Source: Fasciolopsis buskii (taxonomy: Eukaryota; Platyhelminthes; Trematoda; Plagiorchiida; Fasciolidae). From it: a stretch of DNA of 64,000 nucleotides. A program made the translations under genes and the position numbers. Where the stretch lies: positions 65,052-129,051 of the forward strand of contig LUCM01007437.1 in the NCBI GenBank assembly GCA_008360955.1, given 5' to 3'. Positions 38,266-50,447 of this stretch are shown here, in pieces. The stretch's first letter is position 1. Every line of letters begins with the position of its first letter. The notes beneath the pieces were generated by a model, which was given only the letters and a program-made list of their open reading frames with translations, was not told where the DNA came from and did not search any database.

Positions 38266-38424
38266 TTTCCGACAAGTCAGTTCACAGTCAGCCAATTTCT
38301 TCGAGTGCTTCGTACTATGACCGTGTGGGAATTATGCTCGCCCATGGTGGCCTCCGCGATCGAATTTGTTCGGGGTCGGATTCTGGACATGACATTGGAA
38401 GAACACGTAGAATGGCTGAAGAAA
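38266..38424 (+). CDS. Exon 8, conserved-looking C-terminal region
   Basis: 159 bp, phase 0 at both ends, following acceptor attttaactttatcgttcaag and ending at donor gtaaga. It reads FPTSQFTVSQFLRVLRTMTV, WELCSPMVASAIEFVRGRIL and DMTLEEHVEWLKK. Its GC content is higher than its surroundings, and the Trp, Cys and Phe pattern resembles a folded helical domain. Phase 0 matches the end of exon 7, extending the chain. The in-frame ATG at 38209 lies upstream in the intron and is not a likely start. Confidence 0.7.
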
Positions 38425-40467
38425 GTAAGATGCCCGAACACAAATGTTACTGCTGTTGTACTTCATTCACTCGAAATAGTTTTTGCGCACTTTGCGGTTA
38501 GCTGCAACTGTCGGCTACCCGGTTCATGACCAGCGCCGTCAAAAATTTGGATAATCACAAATTATGGTGCATGTAAACTTTAATTGTTTAATAAAACCAG
38601 ATATGATGTTCGCTTTCAGAGATGTCTGCCTACACGATTATTTGAACAGGACAACTTAGCCATTGGGGTATCTCGGATGGTTGTCACTGTAGTTTGATGA
38701 ACGACGATATCAAATAATATGAAGTTCTCCTGCTTTGTTGTACTCTCGCCTAGTCGCAATCTAGTTCTCACCCAAAGATTTATTTTGATGACTGAAAACT
38801 TTTCGTGGAGGAAATCTCCCTAAGTGAAACGTTTCCAAAACCGTTGTGGTGTACACTGATTAGTAGAATTGAATAAAGTGAAATCTCTTACTCTGAATAA
38901 TCAGATGGAGGTAGTTTGTAAAGTTGTCGCGTCCAGCCACCCCTAGAAGAATCGATTACAATTGCCAGGACATCGGTGAAGAAATCATAGTTAATCAATA
39001 TTTAGCGCTTCATTATAGTCGCTGGTGAATGTTTCAGGCTTCCTATTGACGACTTGCCCTGAATACACCAAGAAATGCCCCAGTATAGCCATGCATCTCG
39101 GACATCTACTACCTTCTCGAGGAGAAGTCGTTCTTATCAGTCACAGACAAGATGAAAACAAATGCATGGGGCCGCCCACTAAATTGTCGGACTTTTGATA
39201 TTCAAGCTAAGGAACAAGGTTAATCTTTGGTTCCAAACCAACCACGAGTGAAGCAAGCATCGTACAACACTAATCTGAGACAGAGAAGGCACAAAGGATG
39301 CATAGGTTCGTCCGAAGAGAATATGGATTAAACGATCAGATATCAGCCAGTGGTGCATCGGTACATATGTTCGCTGCTCTACCGCTTTTTTGGTCTAACA
39401 CCTGAAGTAGGCCCCTCTTAGTCAATTTCTATTTGTGAACTCAACGATGAATCATGGCTCAGAGGCAACAATAGAGGGCTCAGAAGAAAAACCTGAAGAG
39501 CTAAACACGTGTAGCGTAGTCCGTAGAGTGCTTCCTCTTCGTCTCGCTTCCTACTCCATTGTTTTTTCTTATTTGTGGTTCCGGTAACACTTGAATTATA
39601 TATTGAAATGTGACATATACATATATATATATATATATATATATGCGAACAATTCAATACCATAAATAATTATTTGTATATATATATAGCCATTTACATA
39701 TGTAGGTCTTTAGAGCAGGACACTATATCACCGGACTGTAAAAGTCTGTGAACCATTCACACCAAGACCTTATAGTTTGGTCGTTAAGGTTTGGAATCAA
39801 AACCTCGTCCATTCTGAGTCCCAGTCTCCAAAGGAGAAAATGCTATCATCGCCGATGATGATTCTCTGGCGAGGAAGAAATCGTGCCTTAAGTGAGGATA
39901 ACATATGATGACCTATTTCACTCAGCTGATTGAAAAGTCCATTGATCCATGCTGTGAATTGCGTCTTATGTTGGTCAAAAATAAACACGAAGTCTTGATT
40001 GTGCCACCTTTATTTTAGCTCCGTTCCTATAATTCCGATAAATTGGACACAGTATTTAAAGTCTAACTTTCTGCTCATAATCTACGTCTGACTACGCAGA
40101 TTTTGGAAACATGGCAAAACTTACAAAACCAGACGACACATGCGGAGAATTCTAATTCTTCCTGAATGGTTGAGGGTTAGGCCAGCTATACGAGCATTGA
40201 AATGAATTCATTTGGTCACGTTCTCTTATCCACCAGTATCATAGTTAATCAGTCAGTCAGTCAGCTAGTCGATCTACCAAGCTAATGATTGGTTTTCTAA
40301 CTTAGTTCGAAATTCCTTAAAATTCCGGTGTCCATGACAACGATACTTTAAAACTAAGCGTCATCGTTTTTTTTTTCAAAAAACATTAGTCCGGAGCATG
40401 TTTTTCTCTGTTTTTGTCTTCGTTAATCACCTTGTCCGCTTTTCTTATTCACTTGCAACTTCCTCAG
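38425..40467. other. Intron 8 (if the terminal exon is right)
   Basis: Contains a TA-rich microsatellite at about 39614-39644 and CAGT-type units at about 40250-40264. No open frame with splice support was seen. Confidence 0.35.
39614..39644. repeat. TA microsatellite
   Basis: Run of about 13 AT units with a second, shorter run near 39677-39688. Confidence 0.9.
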
Positions 40468-40500
40468 GCCCATCCGTGTTTGGTTGACCAAATGCCTTGA
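40468..40500 (+). CDS. Possible terminal exon of the split gene
   Basis: A strong acceptor (tcacttgcaacttcctcag) leads in phase 0 to AHPCLVDQMP and a TGA stop at 40498-40500. It is compatible with exon 8. So short a coding piece can arise by chance, and I see no AATAAA in the following 300 bp. This is a candidate only. Confidence 0.3.
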   Translation, partial: AHPCLVDQMP

Positions 40501-43500
40501 CTGGTTCTTCCCGCCGCCACTAATCTACTCAAGATAGACGAAAATCGGCAGATAATGCCCAAACGGTTTGTGCACTATTAAGGATATCTTGGAATAACTG
40601 TCTACCCTGTGTGGCTTTTCCGATTTAGTTCACTCTTTATCCTGCCTCTTCTTTATGCTGCCACTGAGTGCCTCTCGTTTAAATCACAATAGACGGGAAT
40701 CGTTGACAAATGGACTATATCAAGTATGAGTATTCCTACACTCGTTTCGAATTCATACAGACTGGTTTCACAGTCCAGTAACTCCTTTCTTCTCAAGCCT
40801 CTTCTCTCTTCTTGAAGTTGTATCTGAAAACATTTATTTTACTTGCATAAATCAACTTCCCAGATCTTATTCACACACGCACACCGATTAGTTGAACAAG
40901 AAATACAATCGTATTGCATAAATTTGCCTTTCCTTAATCAAAATAATTCTGAAATTTATCAAATCTTCCGCTCATTCCCGAAAAAGTCAGGCAGCAATCA
41001 GTGAAATGTACATTTGTTTTGTTTCGCACGCTTCTGTCACGAACAGCTCACGCTTACTGAGACTTTTTTGATCTCGTCCTAATAGAAAAGCTAGTTGTAC
41101 TACTGGCATTTAAGACAGTAACAAAATTTGACCGATAACACAGAAGCACAGCTGTATGTACTGGAATGATACCAACTCAAATTGTACCAGTGGAGACAAC
41201 GGAACGACCACAGTAAATAGAGGACATGTAGAATTTATTAAGGAGTAATGTGCTTACGTAAGAGTTCCGAAGAATCCTCACTGGTGAAGTCTCGTGAGAC
41301 CATTTGCCCTTGATGCATACTGGTATTTTTCGTTCATGTGCAACCACGTTTCTGATTTGGCCGGTTGTGTATACAGGCTAAGATGTGCCGAACTGCAGTA
41401 AGTGATTTTATCATATACATATATATGTATATATAATCTGTTTATAGATAAAGTACCTTCAAAACCATGACTAGGGAGGAAAACAGAAGCAGAGAAACAA
41501 GAAAGCAAAATGAACACTGTGAAGAGTTTGCCACATGGTAGCGCTACCAGCCCACCTCGAAGTCATAGATTTTCTGTAAGGATCCTTAAATGATACGTGG
41601 GCCTGGTATTGCTTGCTTGTTTAAACTGAAGTAGAGGGTTGACTTAGGGAGAATCGTACACCGAGCCTTTGGTCGAATGGTCCAAACCAACAGAGCAGCT
41701 GGGCGATTTGAGGGTTACACAGCCCGCTAGGAAGCGGTGAATGACCGTTCGGTTCATACGCCCTTCGGATGAGGCTAAACATCCTGATAACCCATTAAGC
41801 CCGTTCGCTACAGAGGGCAGTGAGCATACGGCCGTATACTTTGTTTATCGTCTGTGGTTGACTTGATATCCGGATTTATCCTTCTCCCCAACAGTGACTG
41901 TCAGAAGCCAGCCATTTTGGTAAAGGGCACCAGGCATTGGTCTTCATTCTCTCACTTTAATGGAAATGTCCCTGTCGTGAGAAGACAGCTTTCAGGACTT
42001 CCTCAACAGAGGCCATTTGAGACGCATACTCATTTGGAATCATTTCGACATACGTTCAGGACCAGTAGCGATCTCAAAGCTTAAAAATACTCATCTCCGA
42101 CCTTAATGAACCATTAGTAAGTAGTATGGGATTTGTCCTTAGATTTATAATGCTGATAAAAGACCAATTTCTGGAGAACGGGTAAAACTTCATAATAGAC
42201 CACGGTAAACAAAAAGAGGCGAAATTCAAGCGGAGAATCAGTTGATTTGGTCCAGACCTTCTGTACTCCATGGTTGTGTGATCCGGTTTGCAATAATTCG
42301 TTGAGTTGACTTTACATTGCAACAGTTTGAAGAATGGTACCTATTCAATCTTAGACCATCTGGTCACAACAGTACATTGGGCTGTGGGGAGACCAGATTT
42401 CGATATCCTGGAGACCTGGAAATTCGTGTCGCTGTATTTTTCAATCCCTTGACGATATTTTGGAAACTCAGTTTTAGCTGGTATACTTTGTTTAAAAAAC
42501 GGTTGCCCATTGAAATCTTTTTGTCACCAAGACGGTAAAGTGTTTTTCGCTTGATTCTGTCGAAAAGAGAAAAAAATATCGGTATTTTGTAGCATCAGTT
42601 TTTCTTCCGCCTCGGATGAAATCATGAGACCTCAGTATTTCTATGTGGTACTAATTAGTCCAATGTGCACTCTTTATGATAAGACAAGAAAGAGTTATTC
42701 GTCAGGTGTATGATCCTATTCGTCGTTCGCCGTTATTCACCACAGGGAATGAAAAGGGGAGCTGTATTTCTTTCCCTGTGTGAAACAAAATTAGGTGGCC
42801 AAGCTATTAGACAAACTTGTTCCAATTAGAGTCTACTCACAACACATATAAATCGGTCCTATGGAATGAGAGCTTCGAGTGCGCGAACAGTAGATTTATG
42901 TACCGCCTGACGTATCCCAAGGTTACCGATAGGATAACGGGAGGCCATTTCGGTGGTTAACTGTCAATAGTGTAAGATCCTACCCACCTAACAACCGCCT
43001 CGGATAAGCAGTGACAATACTGAGAGTTTGCTGAGTTTTCATCTTACAAGCGTTCTCTTCATAAGAAATAGCACAGGGTTCTATTGGTATCACTGTGAGA
43101 AGGCGAATGTATGGCGTCATTCAGTCAGACCATATTTCTTTGTCTATTTTTGCGAAATTTTGCCCGAACAGGGACATATAAACTGAATTTTTCGACTACT
43201 GGCTCCACTCTTATTCACAGGCACCGTTGATTGCTGGATGGGAAATGATCAAAAAGCATGTAAACAAGGATGTTTTTAACCGGGTCCCAACGGCTGCGAA
43301 AGCTTCTGCTGTCTTGCAAATCGTTTAGTCCAAAGGCTCGGAGTAGAGTCCTCTCAAATGACTCTTACTTAGTTTAGGACAACGCAACAGTTCAAAGCTC
43401 ACGGGGATCATTATTTGGGTGGATAATCGATGACGAGTATCGAAGTGTAGATGAGCTGACATGTATAGTGAATCCATCACAAACGTCTTCGGTTTTGTCT

Positions 43501-44030
43501 CTTTCTTTCGCACCATTTCAGCTTTTTAAATGGGCTAATCATCTATTCGCGCTTTCAATGATTCAAATGAGATTCCAGCGAGAGCCTAATAACGGGGTAC
43601 TTGGACAGGCGAGCACCAGGTGCGCATAACTAACGAGGGGCAACAACCGCTCGTGTGCAAAACGGGGAAATTTCGCCCATCTTTTCGTGCACGAGACATA
43701 CTACTGATAACGGCAGATCATATTTTCTTCTCTAAGGTTCAGATTGCATGAAGCCTGTCATCAGAATTGTGTGAAACAAACTGGAACCGACTGAAATTAA
43801 CTCGCTAATTCAGCAAGACTCTGCCTCGTTCGCGTTTTACTCACCTGCCCTTGATCCACTTGGACTAAGAGGATGGAATCACAAACTGGCTGAGAAAAAT
43901 TCCATTCTAGAAAACAAAATCCTACGTAGAAGCCAGTGTTAATGTGGCAGGTCGAAAAAAATTGAGTTCCCCAACATTTTCGTCTGAATTACTGTGCCAT
44001 CTAAACTGGTGAGTCAGTATGTTAGCATAC
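40501..44030. other. Gene-poor stretch with repeats
   Basis: I see no supportable exon. An interspersed repeat at about 41750-42060 is listed separately. Short alternating TA sequence lies at about 41417-41437. The remaining short frames have no domain or splice context. Confidence 0.4.
41750..42060 (+). repeat. Interspersed repeat, copy related to 14655-14945
   Basis: Second member of the family described at 14655, in the same orientation, sharing the ggatgaggctaaacatc-type start and cagaggccatttgagacgca near the end. Its identity is unknown. Confidence 0.5.
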
Positions 44031-44677
44031 TTTTTCTTTCCCATTTTGTCCTTCAGATGCCTATGGAAATAGTCCAATGCTCGTGCAAGAATAGTGGCAT
44101 CGATATTTGCCCGACACAAAATTGTCTGATTTGGAATATATGGACGTCGTTGTGCTACTGAGTGAAAACTCAAGTAAGTTGCAAGTTTTTTCTCGATCGT
44201 CTGATCGACAGTGTAGATACGTGTTGGGCTATATTTTACACCCCAGAAATGCAAATTGCTACTGCAGGATTAGTTTGGACTGAAGCACAACCTCGTTCCG
44301 GCAAGAGAACAACTGCGTGAGGTGGATAGATGTAGTTATTTGAGTAGTTGCATTTCATTTGGTCTTCGTAGATCGGATGACGTAACATTTTCGCGCATGC
44401 AAAAGGCTCGATTTGCATTCATCCGTTTGGGTCATCTGTGAAGTCGGCATGAGATCCGGTTCTAGATCAAAGGTCAAGTGTACACAACAGCAGTGAGGTT
44501 GGTGATGCTGTGGGGCTCAGAAACTTGGGTGTTGAGAACGGATGTGCGAATACTTTTGGTGTTTAAACACTGTTGCCTTCGTAGTATCAATAGAATGTGG
44601 TTGGGAAATTTTGTAACTGAGAGATTAGACGTAACGAGCTGAGTTCTGCGATTCAATCTTTAGAACAGACACTGAAT
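44031..44677 (+). mobile_element. LINE fragment, inverted-pair copy A
   Basis: The plus-strand sense carries, in order, YMDVVVLLSENSSKLQVF (palm motif C region, YADD decayed to YMDV), YLSSCISFGLRRSDDV (family YLGSCIS), MQKARFAFIRLGHL, IKGQVYTTAVRLVMLWGSETW-type text (family KGRVY-AAVRSVLLYG-ETW) and VFKHCCLRSINRMWLGNF. Several stop codons interrupt it. The DNA is nearly identical to the reverse complement of 49801-50447, and similarity stops sharply at both ends. It is a dead RTE/CR1-like fragment that has been copied recently. Confidence 0.8.
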
Positions 44678-47139
44678 GTGACATGTATTGGGTATAATTC
44701 AATTTATTACCTTCATTCGTTCCACCACTTTTACATCACTTTCTCTGTTTTGATCAAACGTAACTGCGAGATCGTAACCAAACCAGAAGCCCTTGATGCA
44801 AGGTTAAGGGTTGCAGAAACTGAAAATTTCTTGTCGTGTGTAACTTAGTTCAAGAAGGTTGTGTTAGTTTTCAGTTCTCTACGACGCTCACTTGTCTATC
44901 CATTTACATGTCAAACTATTGACATCTCATAGTTAACATCGCCTGCTTTTTATGTTTTCCGTTCATCTCAACAGAACATCTTGGTTATTCTATTTCGCAC
45001 TCCTGTTTGGGTGCATTGTTTCTCCTTCGGTATTAAGGCTTGACGACTGCATCATGTATACTCTGGCCTAGGGAATTAGAGGCGAAACCATAAAACTAAG
45101 TTAGACCAAATGGCGACAATAACCAAAAAAGCAGTTTTATTGAACAAAATCCTAGTCTGCTCTTAAACCATCCGCACGATGAATCAGTCGCCCTATCATT
45201 TTTTCCCTCGGTGAAATCGAGGTCGGACACCAGGGACAGATTGGACAGTTTTCCTAAACACCATGTCGGATGATTGGTGTTGAATAATTTAACTCCTTGT
45301 TTCGCACTGTGTACATCGTTTAACGGTGGTGTACCGTGCAGTTAAGATGATTTTCTTGCATCCCTATTTCACATTGATGATTTGTAGGTTCAGAATTCGG
45401 GTGAATTGAATAGATTATTTTGGCTCTTGAGTATGTATGCGAGACTGTTTGTGCATGCATAGGACGGCAATAGCTTATGCGTCCATGCTTAACTCCGTGA
45501 TGCTGACTAGGTTGGTAGGCGGATATATTCCCACATGCGCGTGGCTAATTGGACTCGCAACGCACGCAACTTATTTGTCGAAACCAGCTCATGGGCACCC
45601 CCCGAGAAGGCGATAATACTGATGGGCCTAAGTGAGTGCATACTCACTCCCAAATAGAGGCACGTACAAAAAGACCGCGTCCAATGCATTCTGGACATGC
45701 TCTCTTAACCCTAAAAGACTGAAAGTGAGTGCGTCTATGCGTGTGGTGGTGTACACATCTAAGTGCATCAGCGAGCTTGTGTATATTTGGTCATGTGAAC
45801 CTGTGCCCAAATGGACACACCAGCATCGGTAAAACATAATACATTAAAAATTCAAACACGGTTAAACACACTCCCGACATGCGTTGAATTGTCTGTAAAT
45901 TTATCTCCCATTATCGTTTGAGTGGTTTTTCACCCACAGTCGTTTTGCAGATTGCGTATATCTGGCTACAATTCATAGGATTTAGCATTTGGCAGTGCGA
46001 GATTTATCATCAAGTCAGAAATCAAATGAAAACTATGTCTAACAGGAGCCAGAAACAAAGCAATTAAAAATACTTTAGCCTCTAACGCAAGCTCCGTACT
46101 CTGTACTCATATTTTTGTGGGTGATTTTTTAATTTTTTTTAATTTCCACAAACCGTGGTTCTCCGCATTGCCCTAGTCCGCAATGCGCTGGATACATTCA
46201 TGCGTAACGGATGAGTCGTTCGATCGGTCCAATTTAGCGATGAATTTGTGAAATCCATCCAATCATTGCAAAGTGTAAGGAAATCAACGCTGCTGTAAGA
46301 TGGCTGATTTGCTTCGCTGGTCACTTGTAATCATAGACTTCTGTTCATGAGCGTCGTATTTTTAATTCTGGACACCCGGCATTTCGAGACCGTTAGCGTC
46401 ATCGGTTCATCAGGCCACCACCTATCGGCAAACTTCAATTGTCCGCAATCTCGGTACTAAATACTGCGTGTGTGCACTGTCAATGATGAATAAATAAAAA
46501 GGTGATAGGAGGAAAGAAAGTGTAAATTTCAGCTCAATTGATGGTAGTTGTAGTGCCGAAATTACCTTACGCTGCTCATCAAATGAACAACGTGAGATGA
46601 ATACCAGTGGCTAAGTCTGAGCTATTGAAATTGGGCCGAGTGTGCAATTAACGCCCAGATTACATTTCATGACAGTAAAACCCAAGAGCCACTGCTTCCC
46701 CAGAATATATATGATTCGATTGCTGTGAAACAGCCGATCTTGTCAGAGTCGACTTCGGTATTTTTGCAATTTTTATTGTTGTGGAGGCTTGTTGTGGCGA
46801 ACTCCTACGGTGATTACTGCCAATTCAAACGGATTCAATGAGAACGCGTTCTTACAGAAAAAAAAATTATCCAATATGGACACTGATTTTCCCACCCACC
46901 CCTCGGGAAATTGGAGAATACCGTTTAAAAGACTGCTTTGTTCTTCAGTGGCAGTGATGAATGTGACGTTATCAGTGGTTCTTAGAACATAATGATGTAG
47001 CCCTAGGTAGTCAAACATTTAGTTTGATGGTGATACGAACAGTTTTAATTTGCCACATCCTTTATTTGTTGCAAGTGTAAAATAGATCTGAAAGGTAGTC
47101 TCATTTAACAATAGATCATTACATAGTTAACTGAGCGGC

Positions 47140-47205
47140 GGCGATTGGATTCGAACCCTGTTAGGAAGTTCACAATGAGAACCAATCGACCAGCCCAACT
47201 TCAAC
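47140..47205 (-). repeat. tRNA-like B-box sequence
   Basis: The minus strand reads ggttcgaatcc (B box) after attgtgaacttcctaacag. A complete cloverleaf is not apparent. It is likely a SINE head relic. Confidence 0.45.
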
Positions 47206-47447
47206 AGTTATCACATGTGAATATCACTAGAGCAACCCCATAAAAGTGTTTCACCCGTGTATAGCTCACCTGTCCCAGTGTCCAAACCGTGTCTCCAACT
47301 GAGTTCGGGGCTAAATCTTAGGTGTTTGTCTTAACACAGTCATTATGTGAATCAGCGTTCCTTTACAACTGGTTTCTCTATGATCATAAACCGATGCTGT
47401 GGACAATTATGGCTGTGTAGAAAACAGTGAATGGTAAAAAAGAAAGA

Positions 47448-47469
47448 CTACTACTACTACTACTACTAC

Positions 47470-47500
<31 letters not shown>

Positions 47501-47518
47501 TAATAATAGTAATAATAA
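47448..47518. repeat. ACT then AAT trinucleotide microsatellite
   Basis: A run of CTA units passes into a run of ATA units with one interruption. The poly-Ser/poly-Ile frame across it is an artefact. Confidence 0.95.
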
Positions 47519-49800
47519 AGCTATACACGATACACTGTGCACTAGTATGTAAGGTGTGACCTTTGCAGTGTCAGCCAAGAAAGGCAAGTGATGCGCATTC
47601 ATTAATTCTATTCTCATGAAGCTGTTATTTTATTTTATTGCATTTCACAACAGTGCGTTGCACCTCATTTCTTTTTCCGCGCCGGTGTACTGACGGAAAG
47701 ATTCGAATGAGCGGGTTCACGATAAACTCGAGACATTTTATAATATTCTGTTGTCCTCGGTCGTGATTGGTTAAAACATTTAGAGACGAGACAGTAATCA
47801 CGTTCGGATGGCCATAAACGAACGAATACAGTTGGATGCTAATTGAAAACTGATTATTTCAGCGCCGAACGACTAGCTTGTTGCTTGTTCACCCACGCAT
47901 AGAAGTACACATACACAAACATACCTGAATACGTGTTCATACACGCACGTACATGAGTGCATGTGTAAGTACGTACATAGACATGCGAACGTATTAAAAA
48001 TTAAGTTCTCACGAACAAATCTTCGAATGCCTATTTAGTTGTACTCATGAAGACTGTTCGAAATGACAACCGAGCGTTGAACAGGAATTGTGTTCCCTCG
48101 AGATTTACAAAGTGTTAGCAATAATAAATGTTATTTTATTAACACAGACCACCACAAGCGCACAGTCGGAGACAAATGTACATTCAGGCCCAGCTCCATT
48201 GACTCGGTAGCTCCTTGATCTTCACTCCTTCATCAAGTGGCCGTGATTGAAATGAACGAATCAATCGACCTATTTAACTTTTCCGAATAAACTGACGGTA
48301 GGCTACAATTCGCGGTCATTATGCCCTCAACATATTGTCCTCTTTTATCTCTTCCCCTACAAATTGTTTCTTTTAATTAAGCGCCTAGGTCATATTTGAC
48401 GATTGTTGACTTCTTTTGGTTCTGTTCGGGATGGAAGTCGATAGCGACAAACGATAGGTGTGGAGCAAAGCAACAGATGGGGTGCGTGTGTGGAAGAGTA
48501 CATCACGCAATGTATTTACAGATAGAAACAAGCGAACAGAAGTCTACGAGACAAAATAGGGGAGAGTGAGAGGTGAAGTTTGGTCACAAAATAATAGGAT
48601 TCAGGCTACTGAGCTATTCAAAGTCAATTCGTACCATCCCCTCATCACTCTATCTTTCGATATGCAATTCCAGCGAGACGTTGGATTAGTGAGCATGCAA
48701 ACTTCCAATCGTTGGATTGCTCACCTACATGGCTAGTTATTTCATTGTTTCACAGGCTGAGAAAATTAAAACAAAATAAAACAAGAAGGACTATGTGAAC
48801 GGGAGGGGAGAACCAGGCCCCGGTGTTGCGTTCAAGAAAACGGGACCTGGCACGTGCATTCATTCTTCTTTTATGACTGATTCGAACGAGGCTGAAATGA
48901 AGATTTTGCTTATTAGGTCAGACGCAGTAGTAATCGTGTTTATAAACACCAATGGATTTGAACCAGAAAACGAGGGAAAGGGGGATTGCGGAGAAGCGGT
49001 TTCTCGCACAAGTCATACAAAGAGCAAACAAACAAACAACGAAATACTATCAAATTCAGAAAAAATCTGAGCTTTAATACCCGATTCGAATAGGAAATTC
49101 TCTCACATGACCGCTTTCATCCTGTTATCAGTTTGGGTCAGTTTTTATGTGCATCAAGCTGCGCATGCAAGGAGACAGTCAGAGCGATTTCGTTCACTGA
49201 TTACTGTTTTGCCGTGGAAATTGTGTCCAGGAACTGGCGAAACCTGTGTAATATTTGTAGAACTTAAGAAACTGGCTCTATGGGATAGTCAAGGCAGGGT
49301 GAACAAGAGTACTCAATGACTATTAACAAATATCTATGAATGCAAAATTTACTTATTTCGGTTCGGTTCCTTGCAGAAAAATTCTTTTTCGTTCCATTTT
49401 TTGCAATCATCACCTGAGCACAAAGATGCCCATATTTCTGTAATCACCTTACTTCATCATATATTCAAAAAAGAAAAGGGGAACTAGAAATAATCAGAGA
49501 TCAGTCGGAATGTGATAAAATAAACAACTACATAGGAGCAAAAGTCCTCGAGTGTAAGAGCGCCACCGATTTCGGTACTGAGCCGTATCACTCGCCGTCT
49601 CCAACAATCTCCTAAGATTACCTCGTGGGCCCCAAAACGGAAAATTAGCTGGACTTACACAATCCTTGTTTGGGGGTTTTTATACCTCGTTGCTGTGTCG
49701 TCGATTGATCACCTCATTCAATGTTACACGCAATACCGGTCTCACAGAACAGCATACACAGGGTAAGAGCAAAACATTCCAACCACATTAATCTGGACAT

Positions 49801-50447
49801 ATTCAGTGTCTGTTCTAAAGATTGAATCGCAGAACTCAGCTCGTTACGTCTAATCTCTCAGTTACAAAATTTCCCAACCACATTCTATTGATACTACGAA
49901 GGCAACAGTGTTTAAACACCAAAAGTATTCGCACATCCGTTCTCAACACCCAAGTTTCTGAGCCCCACAGCATCACCAACCTCACTGCTGTTGTGTACAC
50001 TTGACCTTTGATCTAGAACCGGATCTCATGCCGACTTCACAGATGACCCAAACGGATGAATGCAAATCGAGCCTTTTGCATGCGCGAAAATGTTACGTCA
50101 TCCGATCTACGAAGACCAAATGAAATGCAACTACTCAAATAACTACATCTATCCACCTCACGCAGTTGTTCTCTTGCCGGAACGAGGTTGTGCTTCAGTC
50201 CAAACTAATCCTGCAGTAGCAATTTGCATTTCTGGGGTGTAAAATATAGCCCAACACGTATCTACACTGTCGATCAGACGATCGAGAAAAAACTTGCAAC
50301 TTACTTGAGTTTTCACTCAGTAGCACAACGACGTCCATATATTCCAAATCAGATAATTTTGTGTCGGGCAAATATCGATGCCACTATTCTTGCACGAGCA
50401 TTGGACTATTTCCATAGGCATCTGAAGGATAAAATGGGAAAGAAAAA
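49801..50447 (-). mobile_element. LINE fragment, inverted-pair copy B
   Basis: Reverse complement of copy A over 647 bp with at least one base change (caatt/aatt region near 50357, changing Thr to Ile in the shadow frame). LINE sense is on the minus strand. Flanks differ from copy A immediately outside the listed limits. It carries the same stop codons as copy A, so the fragment was already dead when duplicated. Confidence 0.85.

Larger units (their letters stand above)
44678..49800. other. Spacer between inverted LINE copies
   Basis: About 5.1 kb without a convincing exon. It holds a tRNA-like B-box relic at about 47145-47205, an ACT/ATA trinucleotide tract at 47448-47518 and a weak MITE-like stretch near 46930-47015. 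Short frames here have no domain support. Confidence 0.45.

Noticed and set aside
43922..44656. Minus-strand frames of 60 and 110 residues, repeated at 49822-50466 as possible paralogous genes
   Set aside because: They are antisense shadows of the duplicated LINE fragment, whose real sense is the opposite strand.
46925..47040. Fifth MITE copy
   Set aside because: Only short words (aatgatgtag, ctaggtagtcaaac) match; too little for a firm call.
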